Origin: Ahaetulla prasina
Taxonomy: Eukaryota > Chordata > Lepidosauria > Squamata > Colubridae
Direction of reading: 5' to 3'
Length of the DNA: 64,000 nt
Assembly: GCF_028640845.1 (NCBI RefSeq)
Contig: NC_080544.1
Location: 56,271,211 to 56,335,210 of the forward strand
Position numbers and translations under genes: made by a program. Under the pieces are notes generated by a model. The model was not told where the DNA came from. It saw only the letters and a list, made by a program, of their open reading frames with translations, and searched no databases. Shown in pieces: positions 22,196 through 34,272 of this stretch (position 1 is the first letter of the stretch; every line of letters starts with the position of its first letter).

Positions 22196-23462
22196 TATAT
22201 CCCTAACATTTCAATCAACAGCTCAAAAATTGTCAATGTTGAGTATGACACTAATATTACAGCTCCCAATCCAACTTCTATTTCTGTCATTGACAAGTAT
22301 AGAACAAAACAAGCAAATAAAAAATTCTGAAAGGAGGTAATTATAAAATTTGCTCTGTTTTACCATTGACATTTATTAAATTAATAAATAATAAACAATA
22401 AAATGACCACAAATAACACTATTAAATACGTAGGCAGTAACTCCGTAATCATATTAGAATATGATTCTTATGCAAAATAAGAATATATTTTCTCTTCTAT
22501 TCTACTACAATAGAAGAGAGAATGTGAAAATAGGCCAGAATAAGGCTAATACTGCTAGGCTAGAGAGATTCTGTTGGAGTACAAACTTTTTTTTCTATTA
22601 GCAATAAACAATAAAGGTTTAAAGGCCCTTCATCAGGTTTATTTCTGTAAAAGATAGAATCACATCCAACCTAAAATATTTCAATAGCCCAATGCAAAAT
22701 GTACAAATTATACAGTTACTTTTCTCTATGTTCATGTATTGCAAAACATGAATGCTGACTTATACTGTATTCTGAAACAAAGATAAATTAGAGGTTGGCA
22801 TAAAATGCTAGAATACATATCTGAATTAGTCCAGATTCAATATGAAGTTGTGATTTAAGAATTTGTTTCAATTTAAATTTGCGAGAATTGATTCAATTCA
22901 AGTTCATGATTCAAATAATAAAAATCCGGTTGAAGATTTTAATTAGAAGCATTTTGACAAGTGTGTAAACTTGAATTGGTTATTCTCAATACTAAAGTAA
23001 TTTCATAGTTTGTGAAAGTGATTGTGCAAAATGCTCATTCACCTACAGAGCAAAAATTGTTCTGCACTAAAAAAAATCTTTCCAACTGCAATGACTTGGG
23101 GTAACCTACTTATTAGTAATCATTCAAATGAAAACCCCCAAAGATGGTAAAAAAACCCTGCTAAAATAAAAAAATGAGGGCGGGGAAAGTATTTTTGCTT
23201 GATATTAGACGTTTATAAAAAATAGAGATGCAGCAGCCCCAGCTGAATGTAGTTATGGAAACAAACACATTTTAGAAATACCCATGAAATTTAAAAGCCC
23301 TTGGAGGGATGCCCATAGCCTCTTGTGAGTATGAATAGCAATATGTTTACCAGAATGATAATGCCATAATTTGGGATTCAAAAGATTAGCTTCTTAATAA
23401 TCAATATGCCTCTGTTTATATGCCAACCAGTAGTGTATAGAAAAGATTTACAGCATCAAAGC
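22196..23462. other. Nothing recognised
   Basis: AT-rich, no supportable feature. Confidence 0.4.
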
Positions 23463-23736
23463 AAAGAAGAAGAAGAAGAAGAAGAAAAAGAAGAGGAAGA
23501 GGAAGAAGAAGAAGAAGAAGAAGAAGAAGAAGAAGAAGAAGAAGAAGAAGAAGAAGAAGAAGAAGAAGAAGAAGAAGAAGAAGAGGAGGAGGAGGAGGAG
23601 GAGGAGGAGGAGGAGGAGGAGGAGGAGGAGGAGGAGGAGGAGGAGGAGGAGGAGGAGGAGGAGGAGGAGGAGGAGGAGGAGGAGGAGGAGGAGGAGGAGG
23701 AGGAGGAGGAGGAGGAGGAGGAGGAGGAGGAGAGGA
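23463..23736 (+). repeat. Pure polypurine tract, (GAA)n then (GGA)n
   Basis: 274 consecutive purines on the plus strand. The first 120 bp are mainly GAA with a few GAG/GGA units; from 23583 the repeat is GGA/GAG almost without interruption. The long Glu-, Leu-/Phe- and Ser-rich frames here come from the repeat and are not genes. A broken purine-rich continuation runs to about 23767. Confidence 0.97.
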
Positions 23737-23767
23737 TGAGAAAGGGGGAGGAGGAGGGGGAGGAGGA

Positions 23768-24045
23768 TCTGCTGCTTTCTGGAGTCCATAGAAATTCCAG
23801 TGGCATTGCTTACTTGGCTTTCATTTAAAGGGGAAGCTGGGTTAGTGACAATTGTGGAATATTTATTTTATTTTATTTATTTATAAATAAATGTACAAAT
23901 AAAACAAGGTAGAAGGGGAAAATAGCAGTTAGCAAACCTACAGATTCACACTGAACTCCATTACACCTTCTCATACATCATCCTGAAAAGAGATGTCAAC
24001 CCTACCGTGCGTTTTCCGCTTTTATTTTTCTTTTGCCTTTTATTT
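23768..24045. other. Nothing recognised
   Basis: AT-rich. A short TTTAT-rich patch lies at 23862-23895. Confidence 0.4.
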
Positions 24046-24365
24046 TTGTATTTATTTTTTTATTTTGTCACAACAGTATATATAAGCATAAGCATGAAGT
24101 AACTATATAGTATATAAGCATATATATAAGTATGAAATAACTATATAAATTGGATATAATGAAAGGAAAAAGTAGGACAGGAACGGTAGGCACATTTGTG
24201 CTCTTATGCACGCCCCTTAAAGACCTCTTAGGAATGGGGTGAGGTCAACAGTAGACAATTTTTGGTTAAAGCTTTGGAGATTTTGAGTAGATATCACAGA
24301 GTCTGGTAGTGTGTTCCAAGCATTAATAACTCTGTTACTGAAGTCCTATTTTCTGCAATCAGTGA
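24046..24365 (-). mobile_element. Family-B LINE 3' region, antisense
   Basis: It has a TTTATTTT tail, TATATATAAGCATAAGCATG, then GTAGGCACATTTGTGCTC and GACCTCTTAGGAATGGGG, shared with the copies at 26.0 and 32.5 kb. Confidence 0.85.
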
Positions 24366-24639
24366 CACAGATTCATTCTGCAATGAGTGACACAGACAGT
24401 CTTATGACTGTCTGTGTTACTCACATGTATCCTGTCTCTTTGGTGGAGAGTAGAGGTGGGGAGTAAACAAACAATTGAAAGCTATAAGTGAGGGAAATTT
24501 ATTTATTATTAATTTATTATTAATGACATGACTATTAAGGAACTGAAATGTTGGTGAAATGAAATTCCACCATCTCTGTTCCTCCACCCTAGTGTAGTAT
24601 GCACTAATAGAGAAATTTGGGATCTCAATGTTTTAAAAC
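24366..24639. other. Nothing recognised
   Basis: A short duplication of AGTGACACAGA lies near 24360-24395. Confidence 0.35.
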
Positions 24640-24825
24640 AATTAATCAGTGGAATGACTTGCCTCCAGAAGTTGTGGGTGTTCCAGTGCTGGAGGTTTTA
24701 AAGATGAGATTGGACAACCATTTGTCTGAAATTGTATAGCACTTCCTGCTATACAGTCGGATTAGAAGACCTCCTTAAAAGACAAGATCCTTTCCAACTC
24801 TGTTATTCCATTATTCTGTTGTTGT
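24640..24825 (+). mobile_element. CR1 LINE 3' end, sense
   Basis: GTGGAATGACTTGCCTCCAG, then GGTGTTCCAGTGCTGGAGGT, TTGGACAACCATTTGTCTGA and CTTTCCAACTCTGTTATTCC are the classic CR1 3' terminal blocks. It ends in a degenerate ATTCTGTT-type repeat. 5'-truncated. Confidence 0.88.
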
Positions 24826-26011
24826 TTTTTCAAGCCAATATTGTTTAAATATCCACCAACCTGAAAACATTTCAAGTTTACTTTAAGGCTGAAGGTTACG
24901 TATTGGCAACATTGCAGTAGATCCAGATTCTATTTTTAGGCTAGGACAACATATAGTAGTTGGATGAAACATTCTTCATTGGTTTTAGAAATTGTAAAGA
25001 TGGATGAGAAGATGTTCAGTTGAATCTGAAATGTGTTCTATCATTGTAACACTTCTGGATATTTCCAAGTGTTTTGTTGTTCTTAATAAGAAAAAAGGTT
25101 TTGCCAGGCATTCTTTTCCATATGATGGTATATTTAAAAAATGTATTAAAAAAGTAACCATTCTTTGATCTTCAGAAAATCATTAAAATAGGCTTAGAAT
25201 TTAAATTATTTTATGATCTTGGTTTCCTTAAAAAATGAAGAGCAAAGGCAAGGATAAGGAATGGGTTTTAACCAGACACTTTATATATTCAGCTAATTAT
25301 ATTAAAGGCTAATATAATTTGGATATTTATGCTGTTTATACAGGAAAGCAATTGGGAAATCATTTAAGCATTACATTTAATTTGAGATGCTGTTTCAAAT
25401 TGTGTTAGCTGCTTCAGCTCCTAAAGAGATTAGTTTTTTGTATCTTTCAAGGTTTATTTCACTAGGTTGCTTTGAAGATAAACAGTGTGACTGTCATTTT
25501 AGCAGAGTTAAAAGCAATTTTGAATCCAAAGGTAAATCATAACAACAAAATCAGACATCTGGTACAACATAATAACCAGGAATACAACTGGGTTTCTATA
25601 GCCACTAATCAGATGAGTACCAGAGTTAAGCATTTGTAAATTGGGAATTAATACAAGTACAAATGGAATTATTAGATAAATAAAAGTAATTCGTCCATTT
25701 AGAACAAATTAATCCATGTACAATTTATATACTCATAAAATGGTCATAAAGAATAGCAAAGGATTCATTTTTCTTTTGTAGAAACTAGTAAGGTATTCCT
25801 GTTTTCAATTTCTGCTCAGATGATTTTCCTTAATTGGTCAAAGACTCTGAAGAATGAATGAGTGGATATAGGTTTTGCAGATGAACACAGGATTACTTAT
25901 CTCCTAAAGTTGGAGAAAAGATGAGAATTTTATGGAAGTTACATTGTAAAATTGATTATTTAAAAATTGATATATAAGAACATGGATGACTTTTTCCTCA
26001 CTGGATGCTTA
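24826..26011. other. Nothing recognised
   Basis: AT-rich, no supportable gene or repeat. Confidence 0.4.
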
Positions 26012-26015
26012 TATT

Positions 26016-26046
<31 letters not shown>

Positions 26047-26480
26047 TTTTGTCATACAGTATATATAAGCGTAAGCATGAAATAACTATACAATATATAA
26101 GCATATATATATAAGTATGAGTATGTAATAACTATATTAATTGGATATAACAAAAGGAAACAATAGGACAGGAACGGTAGGCACACTTGTGCTCTTATGC
26201 ACACCCCTTACAGACCTCTTAGGAATGGGGCGAGGTAAATAGCAGACAGTTTTTGGTTGAAGCTTTGGGGATTTTGGGAAGAGACCACAGAGTCACGTAG
26301 TGTATTCCAAGCATTAACAACTCTGTTACTGAAGTCATATTTTCTGCAATCAAGATTGGAGCAGTTAACATTAAGGTTAAATCTATTAATCTACTCAGGT
26401 CATGTCAAAGACGGCGTAGTTCTAAATTTTCTAGACCCAGGATTTCAAGTTTGGTGGCATAAGGTATTTTGTTTTAGTTT
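26012..26480 (-). mobile_element. Family-B LINE 3' region, antisense, with internal deletion
   Basis: It starts with a (TTTA)n tail at 26012-26050 and aligns with 32512-33020. Relative to that copy about 85 bp are missing, where AAATCTATT joins almost directly to CTCAGGTCATG near 26390. Confidence 0.87.
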
Positions 26481-26860
26481 ACATTAGTTTTTACGATTGT
26501 AAATATTAATCTTTAATAAGATTATTTTTAAAAAAATAATTCTTAAGCTTAAAATTATTTTTTTTCTTTTGTTCAGACTGGAAGATAAACTCACCCAGTG
26601 AATTTTCAGACTTGCTTTTCCAAAGGTCTCAAATAGCTTTAAAATAATTAATTGCCAATTTATGAATATGATTTAAAAATGAGACTTGCAAATTAAGCTT
26701 CCTTTAAAAACATGGTTGTGAGCAAGATGGTTAATCCTTTTATCTCCCAGCACCCAAACCTTTGAAAAAACTACTATTCTGTAGTCTTCTTGCAAAGATC
26801 AGTCCACTCAACAATTCCTTAGTCTTTGCTGCAGTCATTGACTCTGCTTTTGTGAATACA
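26481..26860. other. Nothing recognised
   Basis: AT-rich, no supportable feature. Confidence 0.4.
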
Positions 26861-26979
<119 letters not shown>

Positions 26980-27744
26980 AGGGTCTAACTCTGAATAATT
27001 TTGCCTACTTATTTAAATGGGGGCCCCATACTATCTCTTCTTGAAACATGGGCTATTATGAGAAAATTAAATTAATATCCACCAATGAAAAAACACAGCC
27101 CTGCATATGTGGACAATAAAGTTGAAATACAGTAAGCCAATTTGAAATAAATCAACTGCTATCAATTTTTCTCAGGAGACAGTTTATTGCAATCATAATG
27201 TCAAATATTGATTCAGGGGATAGCACTTAATACTAATCTTCCGGTTTTCGTTAAACTGTGGATTTTGAATTTACTGGGACTGAAACTCAAATTGCCTGAA
27301 CAAAACATTAATTTAGCCATCATGCCACCATTTTTCATTGCCAATGTGAGAAATGAAAAATCTATTGTTTAGAAAGTAGTACATCAGAAAATAACTTTTG
27401 GAGTTTTAAAATATTGCACCATAAAATAAATAATAGAATACAATTTTCATTAAAAAGATATACTGATGGTATACCAAGATGTATATATAGATATACACAC
27501 CTTCAATAGCTTCTGAGTATGCTATATATTTACATAGAATTCAAATTCTGATACTTTTAAGTATCATTCTTATTCATTTAATTTTCTGACTATCTGTATT
27601 TTGACTTTCCCTTAAACTTTTCATAAACTTCAGTTTTATTTTGCCAAGTATTTATTGGCCAGTTATGGGAAGAGATGTAAATGCCTTAAATTTTGTACTG
27701 AAATTTCTGTGAATGTTTATATTTGAGAAGTCATTTTACACAGA
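26980..27744. other. Nothing recognised
   Basis: AT-rich, no supportable feature. Confidence 0.4.
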
Positions 27745-28085
27745 GAATAGAATAGAATAGAATTTTTATTGGCCAAGTGTGATTGGACACACAAGGAATT
27801 TGTCTTGGTGCATATGCTCTCAGTGTACATAAAAGAAAAGATACCTTCATCAAGGTACAACATTTACAACACTTAATGATAGTCATAGGATACAAGCAAC
27901 AAAGTTACAGTCATAAGTGGAAGGAGATGGGTGATGGGAACGATGAAAGGTTAATAGTAGTGTAGAGTTAGTAAATAGTTTGACAGTGTTGAGGGAATTA
28001 TATGTTAAGCAGAGTGATAGCATTCGGGAAAAAACTGTTCCTGTGTCTAGTTGTTCTGGTGTGCAGTGCTCTATAGCGTCGTTTG
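27745..28085 (-). mobile_element. Family-A LINE 3' end, antisense
   Basis: A short (AATAG)n tail is followed by TTTTTATTGGCCAAGTGTGA and GTACAACATTTACAACACTT. It runs to the CTATAGCGTCGTTT block, where it is 5'-truncated. It gives the uninterrupted sequence at the site where the SINE tail entered copy 1. Confidence 0.9.
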
Positions 28086-29137
28086 AGGACACAATCATGA
28101 AGTAGATTAAAAGACAGTTAATTAAACAAGTGATCCAATACATGTTACATAAGCTAAGATCAAACTTAAGTTGGCAATATTTCAAGAAATGTATTGTAAA
28201 GTATGTTTCGTCTAAGGGCACAGAGCTTTCCATCAATCTTGCATAGCGCATATCTATTATAAGTTTGATATTTTAGAAAAATCTTTTTAAAATGAGAAAA
28301 ATGTGGTTTCTCTTGTTTGAAAGGAATGACCGGTGCTAGATGGATTTGCAGCTTGGAGCACCTCTAGTGTCAGCAGTATCTACAGATGTATAGATGGTTG
28401 CTTAATCTTCAACTGTTTGTGAATCAGAATGCATTTTCTATGTTTTCTCTTGTACTCAACTATTTTCTGTTAATTTTATTATCTTGTACATAACCCAAAA
28501 TTGCTTGGATAACCAAGGTGGTGTATAAACTGAACAAACAAACAAAAAAATTACAGCCTCCTTGTAATGGGAAGATAATAAGACCCAATCTTAGTCAGTC
28601 TAATTAGTATAGATCCCACCCTATTTACAATATTATGAAAATGCTTTCATTCACGTTGGGCATTCTGTGATAAAATAAAATAAAGTAATAAAATAAAATA
28701 TATAAGCAATTGTATTGCAACTTTGAATTAAAAAATGTTGAAATGTATCCTGAAGTTTGCCTGCATGATTCTAGTTTTGAGGGGAGGGGGTTTCTTCCTT
28801 TTTTTACCGTTTGTAGGCTTTCCCTCTTGCACAGGGGAGAGAGTGCTTAACAAACTATCTTGCTAAGCTGCTTTTTTGCAGCTTCCCTTAAAAGGTGCTA
28901 ATTGTAAATTAACAAGCTCAGTTCTGGGGCCATAATTAGTTAATTAGCACCATGGGCAGGCTTCTGCTGCTATGTGAAATTGGCAAAACCCAAATCAGTT
29001 TCACCTTAAAGCTTTCTTTTGCCTCCTAAGCTGCTGGAAGCATGCTAAGTAAACAGCCGGATATAAGTATTCCTTTCAATGTGTATTCCTGATTGGATGC
29101 TTGCTTATTCTCTTGTAATCTTTTTGTCTCCAGTGAG
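28086..29137. other. Nothing recognised
   Basis: Mixed composition, no supportable gene. Confidence 0.4.
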
Positions 29138-29237
29138 TATAAATACAAACATTAATTTCCAAATGCTTGTTGTCCTAACAGAATAACAGAATTCTGTTAG
29201 GACAACTAACATTTGGAAACTAATGTTTGTATTTATA
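29138..29237. repeat. 100-bp near-perfect palindrome
   Basis: Two 47-bp arms (29138-29184 and 29191-29237) differ at three positions and flank a 6-base centre. A third, direct, diverged copy of the arm follows at 29240-29268. Confidence 0.93.
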
Positions 29238-29275
29238 GTCATTAATTTCAAAATGCTAGTTGACCTACAACTGAG

Positions 29276-29671
29276 GTGAAGATTGCCAAGGGCAAGGAAG
29301 TGGGGGAAAAGGGCTATATATCTTACTTCTTCTTCCTAGCTTTTTCAAGACTTATATTCTGGTAACTTTCCCTGACATTTGGGTTCATTCAGATGTTTCA
29401 GCTCCTATCCTTCTGATGCTGTATGTTCAGGGGTGATTTCTTAATAAACATTTTTCAATATTAGCTATCACTTCTGGTGTCACCCTTAGTGTTCCTGTTT
29501 TTTAGTATCTGTCCTTCTAAATTATGGAACAACACACAGATTAATGGCAATAGGGAGATAACTGTTTACTAATGATGAAATAATAACATACTTAGATTAG
29601 AAATTAGGCTATGGAGATAAATAACTACCATTTTCTGTTCTTAAATGCAGAACAATATTCCATCTCTGAAG
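29276..29671. other. Nothing recognised
   Basis: No supportable feature. Confidence 0.35.
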
Positions 29672-29750
29672 GATAGATAGATGATAGATAGATAGATAGA
29701 TAGATAGATAGGAAGGTAGGAAGGAAGGAAGGAACGAGGAAGGAAGGAAG
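29672..29750. repeat. (GATA)n / (GGAA)n compound microsatellite
   Basis: ATAG/GATA units pass into GGAAGGTAGGAAGGAAGGAA. It takes the place of the usual AATAG tail of the LINE fragment that follows. Confidence 0.95.
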
Positions 29751-29812
29751 AAATTCTTTATTGGCCAAGTGTGATTGGACATGCAAGGAATTTGTCTTTG
29801 GTGCATGGGTAA
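29751..29812 (-). mobile_element. Family-A LINE, last 60 bp only
   Basis: TTTATTGGCCAAGTGTGATT and CAAGGAATTTGTCTTTGGTG match the family-A 3' terminus, severely 5'-truncated. Confidence 0.85.
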
Positions 29813-31639
29813 GATATCAGAAATATAAATAAATAAATAAAATCACAGAGAAAAAATTACCAAAAATTAAAGAAGGAGAAAAAAGGCAAAACAATAGGGA
29901 TGCTTTAGTTTCAATGACTTATTGGTCATTTAAAATGTTATTATTAGAGTATTAGTTTCCCTTTTCCAAAATTAGGTAAGTAATTACCAGGTACTGTAAG
30001 TAGGTAAATGCCTTTTGATTCATTTTACAGGACCATGGCAAAAATATTTTAAATAGAACACTCCCAGCCCTGGATTAAAGGCAAAATAAGCATGTTCTTA
30101 GGACACCAAGAGAAGGGGAACACTAGAGTTTTCTCTTTTAGCTCTTATACTCTTAACGTGTTCATTACCACACAACTTTAGTCAATTTTTTGTGATTATC
30201 CTTATACACCACATACATTCAACCTGAATCTTCTTTTACAAAAAAAAGTCTTTCTCATGGTGACTAACATTTAAAGGTTTGATTTGAAAGCACTCTCAGA
30301 TAAATTATTTCTTAAAATCATGTTTCCATCTCATGATTTTAAGAAATTTACTTCCATTGAAGTGTACCATTGTTTGGCTGTGCTAAGGCCATCAATTGAC
30401 CTTAATCTAGCCCTGTATGCTACATTTTCTTTTCCTTTTTTAAACCACATAAAGCAGAGATTTCAGATGCATTTTTAATACAAAGCTTGACAGTTTATTA
30501 GCTTAATGACCGAGAAGTAACTTATGTAACTCATATTCTACAATCTATTTCAAGCTCATTACCTGAGAATACTGACGAAAAAGATCCTTTAACTTTCTCT
30601 TCATTAATAGACTGAGAAAATCTTCTGATTATTTCCAAAGGATGCTCCAGAACATGATAATTAATCAAAGAGTAAATGAATTATTAATTCATTTTGTTAA
30701 TAAAAACATAATAATGAATTATAAATATATCAGATAAAATATGATAGAATGTATCCTGAGTTTATGACAAGTCCTTTTGAAGCTGCATTGAAGAAAAAAG
30801 CTACACTATAAAAGAAATATTCCTTATAAATCTTATACACACATGCATTCCCACACACAAATTTTGAAGATTTTGAAGCTGGAAAACTATTGTTCTATTG
30901 ATCCTTGATGAAAGGCTTGTAATTCATGCCATTCTGATGTTCAGAAATGCAGGAATTATTTATAGCTTTTCAGTCCAAGAGGTTCTGCTAAAGTGAAATG
31001 TAAGTTCAAGACTGATTTGCAATGCATCAATATCACCTGTTTTCAAGGTCTGAACAGAGATAGTTACAGCACCATTCCCTCAAGCAGATAGAGAGAATGA
31101 CACAAGCTGCTGCAAAAGAAGGAAATAGTATTGTGCATCAATGGGTCTAATCACAAGGCAAGCAGAATCACCAAGTATGAACAAATTAGATGGCTTTTAA
31201 GCATTTTGCAGTATTTTTTTTATTGCCACCGCAGTGTAGGAGTACATGGAAGCATAGCTGTTATAATTCCCTGACTGCATAAAGCCTTATATTGGAGAGT
31301 GGGGGTGAGGGAGGAAGACTAACAAGGGCACAATCAAAAAATAAATTGACCAGACTTAAGGAACAAAGCCTCCATGCACAGACACAGAGAAGCCAGAACG
31401 TTAAACCTCCTTTCCTCAATAATTGGTCCCAGAAAATTAAATCTAAAAACTTGAATGATTAGGGCCTTTTAAAACTCTCAGATGCCCAAAGGTGGAATAT
31501 TCATTTTAGCTTTTACCCCACACAGAGCCTTCACTTCCTGCTGGTTCCTACAACAATGTAGTTTTTTCTCTATTCTTTTCCCTGTATTTTTAGTGCAGGA
31601 AAATAAATGTTGGAAATAACATTTAACTATAAATAAAAT
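29813..31639. other. AT-rich stretch, nothing recognised
   Basis: No supportable gene or repeat. Confidence 0.4.
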
Positions 31640-32497
31640 AAAGTTTAATAGATCAACAGATGATGCTATTAATATGGCTCTGCACTACATCCTACAACAT
31701 CTTGAATCTCCAAAGACCTATGCAAGGGTCCTTTTTGTAGACTTTAGCTCAACATTCAACACCATCATTCCAGACTCTCTTCTAACTAAGCTAAACCAGC
31801 TACAGGTACTTGAACACAGTTCAAGTTGTAATCCACAACTTGTAAGTCCACAGTTGTAAGTGGATCATAAGCTTTCTAACAAACAGGAAGCAGCAGGTGA
31901 AGCTAAATATCACATCAGATACCTGTACAATTAGCACAGGGCTCTCCCAAGGTTGTGTGGTCTCCCCACTTCTCTTCTCTCTGTATACCAGTGACTGCAT
32001 CTCTAATGATCCATATGTTAAACTACTGAAGTTTGCAGATGACACAACAGTGTTCGGTCTCATTTGAGACAATGATGAATCTGCATAATGATGGGAGGTT
32101 GAAAAACTAGCCTCATGGTGTGACTGGAACAATCTGGAACTGAACACACTCAAAACTGTAGAAATGGTGGTGAACTTTAAGAAAAACCCTTGCACACTTC
32201 CACCTCTTACAATACTAGACAACATAGTATCAACAGTAGGTTCTACCGTATCGCAAGATCTAAAATGGACAGCTAACATCAAAAACGTCATCAAAAAAGC
32301 ATAACAAAAAATGTTCTTTCTGTGCCAACTCAGAAAGCTCAAACTGCCCAAGGAACTGATGATACAATTCTACAGAGGAATAATTGAGTCTGTCATCTGC
32401 ACTTCTATAACTGTCTGGTTTGGTTCTGCAACCCAACAAGATAGACTCAGACTTCAGAGGATAATTAGAACTGCAGAAAAAACAATTGCTACCATAT
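31640..32497 (+). pseudogene. Family-A LINE reverse transcriptase fragment
   Basis: Broken plus-strand frames give consecutive RT blocks: [18 protein letters not shown], then [45 protein letters not shown] (the catalytic FADD box), and finally FFLCQLRKLKLPKELM and SITVWFGSATQQDRLRLQ. The final blocks match copy 1 at 16.9-17.3 kb, so this is the upstream part of the same family. Several stops interrupt it. It lacks an endonuclease domain and the 3' end, and stops where the antisense family-B element begins. Confidence 0.88.
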
Positions 32498-34195
32498 CGC
32501 TATATTTATTTATTTTATTTTATTTGTCACACAGAAGATATAAGCATAAGCATGTAATAACTATACAATATATAAGTCTATATATAAGTATGAGCATGTA
32601 ATAACTATATTAATTGGATATAGTGAAAGAAAACAATAGGACAGGAATGGTAGGCACGCTTGTGCTCTTATGCACGCCCCTTACAGACCTCTTAGAAATG
32701 GGGCGAGGTCAATAGTAGACAGTTTTTGGTTGAAGCTTTGGGGATTTTGGGAAGAGACCACAGAGTCAGGTAGTTTATTCCAAGCATTAACAACTCTGTT
32801 ACTGAAGTCATATTTTCTGCAATCAAGATTGGAGCGGTTAACATTAAGCTTAAATCTATTGTGTGCTCATGTATTGTTGCAATTAAAGTTGAAGTAGTCT
32901 TCGACAGAAAGGACATTGTAATAGATGATTCTATGAGTTAAACTCAGGTCATGTCGAAGGTGGCGTAGTTCTAAATTTTCTAAACCCAGAATTTCAAGTC
33001 TGGTGGCATAAGGTATTTTGTTGTATCAGAGGAGTGGAGAACTCTTCTTGTAAAATATTTCTGGACATGTTCAATTGTATTGATGTCAGAAATGTGGTAT
33101 GGGTTCCAGACAGGTGAGCTGTATTCAAGAATTGGTCTAGCAAATGTTTTATATGCTCTGGTTAGTAGTGTAGTGTTTTTGGAGAAGAAGCTATGCAAGA
33201 TTAGGTTTACAACTCTTAAAGCCTTTTTTGCGATGTAGTTGTAGTGGGCTTTGGTGCTTAGATCATTTGATATGAAAATTCCAAGGTCTTTAACAGAGTG
33301 GGGGTCATCTGTAAGGTAATGTCCATCAAGCTTGTACTTGGTGTTTAGGTTCTTTTTTCCAATATATAAGACTGAGCATTTGCTGGTTGAGATTTGGAGT
33401 TGCCAAGTTTTAGACCATTCAGATACAAAGTCAAAGTCTTTTTGAAGGGTAGCTGCATTGTTAAATAGTGTTAAATAGTTTGACATCATCAACAAAAAGA
33501 ACACAATTACTTGTAATATGGTCACAGAGATCATTAATGTATAATGTGAAGGGTGTTGGTCCAAGAACGCTGCTTTGGGGAACGCCACTTTTGACAGGAA
33601 CAGGATTTGATACAGCATTGCCAATTTTGACCACTTGTTGTCTGTTTGACAGGAAAGCTGTTATCCAATTGTGGAGGGGTCTTGAAATGCCGTAGGATTT
33701 TAGTTTTAGGAGAAGTTTATCATTTACTACTGAGTCAAAAGCTTTACAGAAGTCTATGTAGATTGCATCTATTGCTTTGCCCTAATCATGTTTTTGCAGT
33801 GAAGAAGTTGTAAGTTACATGATAATTTTTTTCTGAAACCAAATTGTTTATTAGAGAGTAGGTTGTTAGTTTCTAGGTGGAGGGTAATGGATTGGTTGAT
33901 GATAGATTCCATTACTTTGCAGGTGACACAGCATAGAGAGATTGGTCCTTAATTTTCAACTAGGCTGGGGTCTCCTTTTTTGAAGACAGGGATGACCGTG
34001 GCTAGTGACCAAAGTTTGGGAAGGGAACTGGTCGTGAAAGCTTTTTCAAAGATTATGCTTAGGGGTTCTACTATATTAGTGGAAAGTTTTTTAAGAAGTA
34101 TGCACATAGTCCATCAGGTCCAATAGATAGGGATGGTTTCAGTTTGCGAAGAGCTTTTTCAATATTATCTTCTGTGAAGTCTATATGTGATAGGT
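32498..34195 (-). pseudogene. Family-B LINE, RT region to 3' end
   Basis: This is the longest copy of family B. Its 3' tail (TATTT repeats) lies at 32498-32530. The frame at 32980-33624 on the minus strand gives TWQLQISTSKCSVLYIG, SVKDLGIFISNDLSTKAHYN, LLTRAYKTFARPILEYSS and the IEHVQKYFTRRV block, all RT C-terminal and thumb segments of the CR1/Jockey group. An FVDD catalytic box is encoded at 33484-33495 in another frame, so a frameshift separates them. The 5' edge is near 34195. Confidence 0.85.
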
Positions 34196-34272
34196 CGTAT
34201 TGTACACACAATTTCTTGTGTGTACAATCACACTTGGCCAATAAAAAGTTCTATTCTATTCTATTCTATTAT
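34196..34272 (+). mobile_element. Family-A LINE 3' tail
   Basis: CACTTGGCCAATAAAAAGTT and a short (ATTCT)n follow a 12-bp perfect hairpin at 34200-34227. It may be the remainder of the copy at 31640 or a separate tiny insertion. Confidence 0.82.

Noticed and set aside
23406..23828. 140-residue plus-strand ORF, nearly all Glu, with Leu/Phe- and Ser-rich partners on the minus strand
   Set aside because: All come from the polypurine microsatellite; there are no flanking coding signals.
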